Assembly (NCBI GenBank): GCA_003525525.1 | Contig: DQED01000314.1 | Location: forward strand, 1-6,709 | Direction: 5' to 3' | From: Desulfovibrio sp. | Lineage (GTDB): Bacteria; Desulfobacterota; Desulfovibrionia; Desulfovibrionales; Desulfovibrionaceae | Length of the DNA stretch: 6,709 bases | Shown here: positions 6,363-6,709 of the stretch, in pieces | Position numbering within the stretch: the first letter of the stretch is position 1 | Layout: the number at the start of each line of letters is the position of its first letter | Program-made: the position numbers and the translations under genes | The notes under the pieces: generated by a model | Told to the model about the DNA's origin: nothing | What the model saw: the letters and a program-made list of their open reading frames with translations, nothing else | Databases searched by the model: none

Positions 6363-6374
6363 GGGACGCGTCCC
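6363..6374 (-). repeat. 12-bp palindrome overlapping the fabH stop codon
   Basis: GGGACGCGTCCC is a perfect palindrome whose outermost base is the last base of the fabH TAG. As RNA it gives a 4-bp stem with a CGCG loop. The minus strand continues into a second small inverted repeat (CCGT-TAAT-ACGG) and then TTTTT some 17 nt later. The geometry is poor for a terminator, but the stretch could weakly end fabH transcription. Confidence 0.3.
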
Positions 6375-6709
6375 TAGAACTGGAGCAGGGCCGAGCCCCA
6401 GGTGAATCCGCCGCCGAACGCCCCGAGCAGGACCTTGCCGCCGGCGGGAAGACGTCCCGCGGCGCGCGCCTCGACCAGGGCGATGCCGACCGTGGATGCC
6501 GAGGTGTTGCCGAAGCGGGCCACGGTGGACATGACCTTTTCCACGGGCAGGGAGAGCTTTTTCGCCACGGCTTCCATGATGCGCCAGTTCGCCTGGTGCG
6601 GAATGAAAAGCGCGATGTCGTCGTTGGCGAGCTCGTGCGCGGTCATGATTTCCTCGCACACGGCGGCCATGGAACGCACGGCGTGCTTGAAGACCTCGGG
6701 GCCGTTCAT
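6374..6709 (-). CDS. fabH: 3-oxoacyl-[acyl-carrier-protein] synthase III (KAS III), C-terminal part only
   Basis: Initiating condensing enzyme of fatty-acid synthesis, joining acyl-CoA (usually acetyl-CoA) to malonyl-ACP. Only 111 C-terminal residues are in the window; FabH is normally about 320-330. The Met at base 6709 is internal: MNGPEVFKHAV aligns with the conserved mid-protein segment, so the gene starts outside. Visible active-site residues are the His of IPHQAN (38th visible residue) and the Asn of FGNTSAS (68th), two of the Cys-His-Asn triad; the Cys lies outside. The end GAFGGGFTWGSALLQF is the standard FabH C-terminus. Stop is TAG. plsX and rpmF would be expected upstream, beyond the window, from the Desulfovibrio-type gene order. 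Confidence 0.96.
   Translation of the reverse strand: MNGPEVFKHAVRSMAAVCEEIMTAHELANDDIALFIPHQANWRIMEAVAKKLSLPVEKVMSTVARFGNTSASTVGIALVEARAAGRLPAGGKVLLGAFGGGFTWGSALLQF

Overview
This GC-rich window (third codon positions are almost all G or C) reads entirely on the minus strand. From right to left it holds the 3' end of fabH, then fabG, acpP, fabF and glyA, followed by a two-gene set that encodes a periplasmic PhnD-type binding protein and a membrane-bound diguanylate cyclase. From general knowledge, a fabH-fabG-acpP-fabF-glyA order is typical of sulfate-reducing Desulfovibrionaceae, where rpmF and plsX usually lie upstream of fabH. That, the base composition and the protein sequences suggest a Desulfovibrio-like bacterium. 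The assignment is an inference, not a proof.

Region by region: 6374-6709 is the C-terminal third of FabH (gene start outside the window). 6119-6373 is an unusually long gap inside the fatty-acid cluster, with a plausible promoter (6225-6253) and several inverted repeats. 5390-6118 is fabG, 5105-5341 acpP, 3796-5040 fabF and 2465-3703 glyA. All four look intact, with their catalytic or carrier residues present. 2208-2464 is a structured gap with a perfect 15-bp stem-loop. 1323-2207 encodes an exported PhnD-like solute-binding protein, and 1-1314 encodes a diguanylate cyclase with two membrane segments, cut by the window edge. The cyclase frame is open to base 1 with no stop in the window, so simple ORF calling can miss it.

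How they work together: FabH starts chains from acyl-CoA and malonyl-ACP, AcpP carries the acyl chain, FabF elongates it and FabG reduces the 3-keto group. GlyA supplies glycine and one-carbon units. The PhnD-like/cyclase pair is separated by only 8 nt and has no permease or ATPase gene beside it on the visible side. It may be a ligand-sensing input to cyclic di-GMP signalling rather than a transporter. This pair is the most interesting part of the window. A second theme is that the acpP/fabF, fabF/glyA and glyA/downstream junctions all carry strong GC-rich inverted repeats without a U-tract, which may set transcript stability or gene stoichiometry. No RNA genes, CRISPR arrays, insertion sequences or phage genes were seen.
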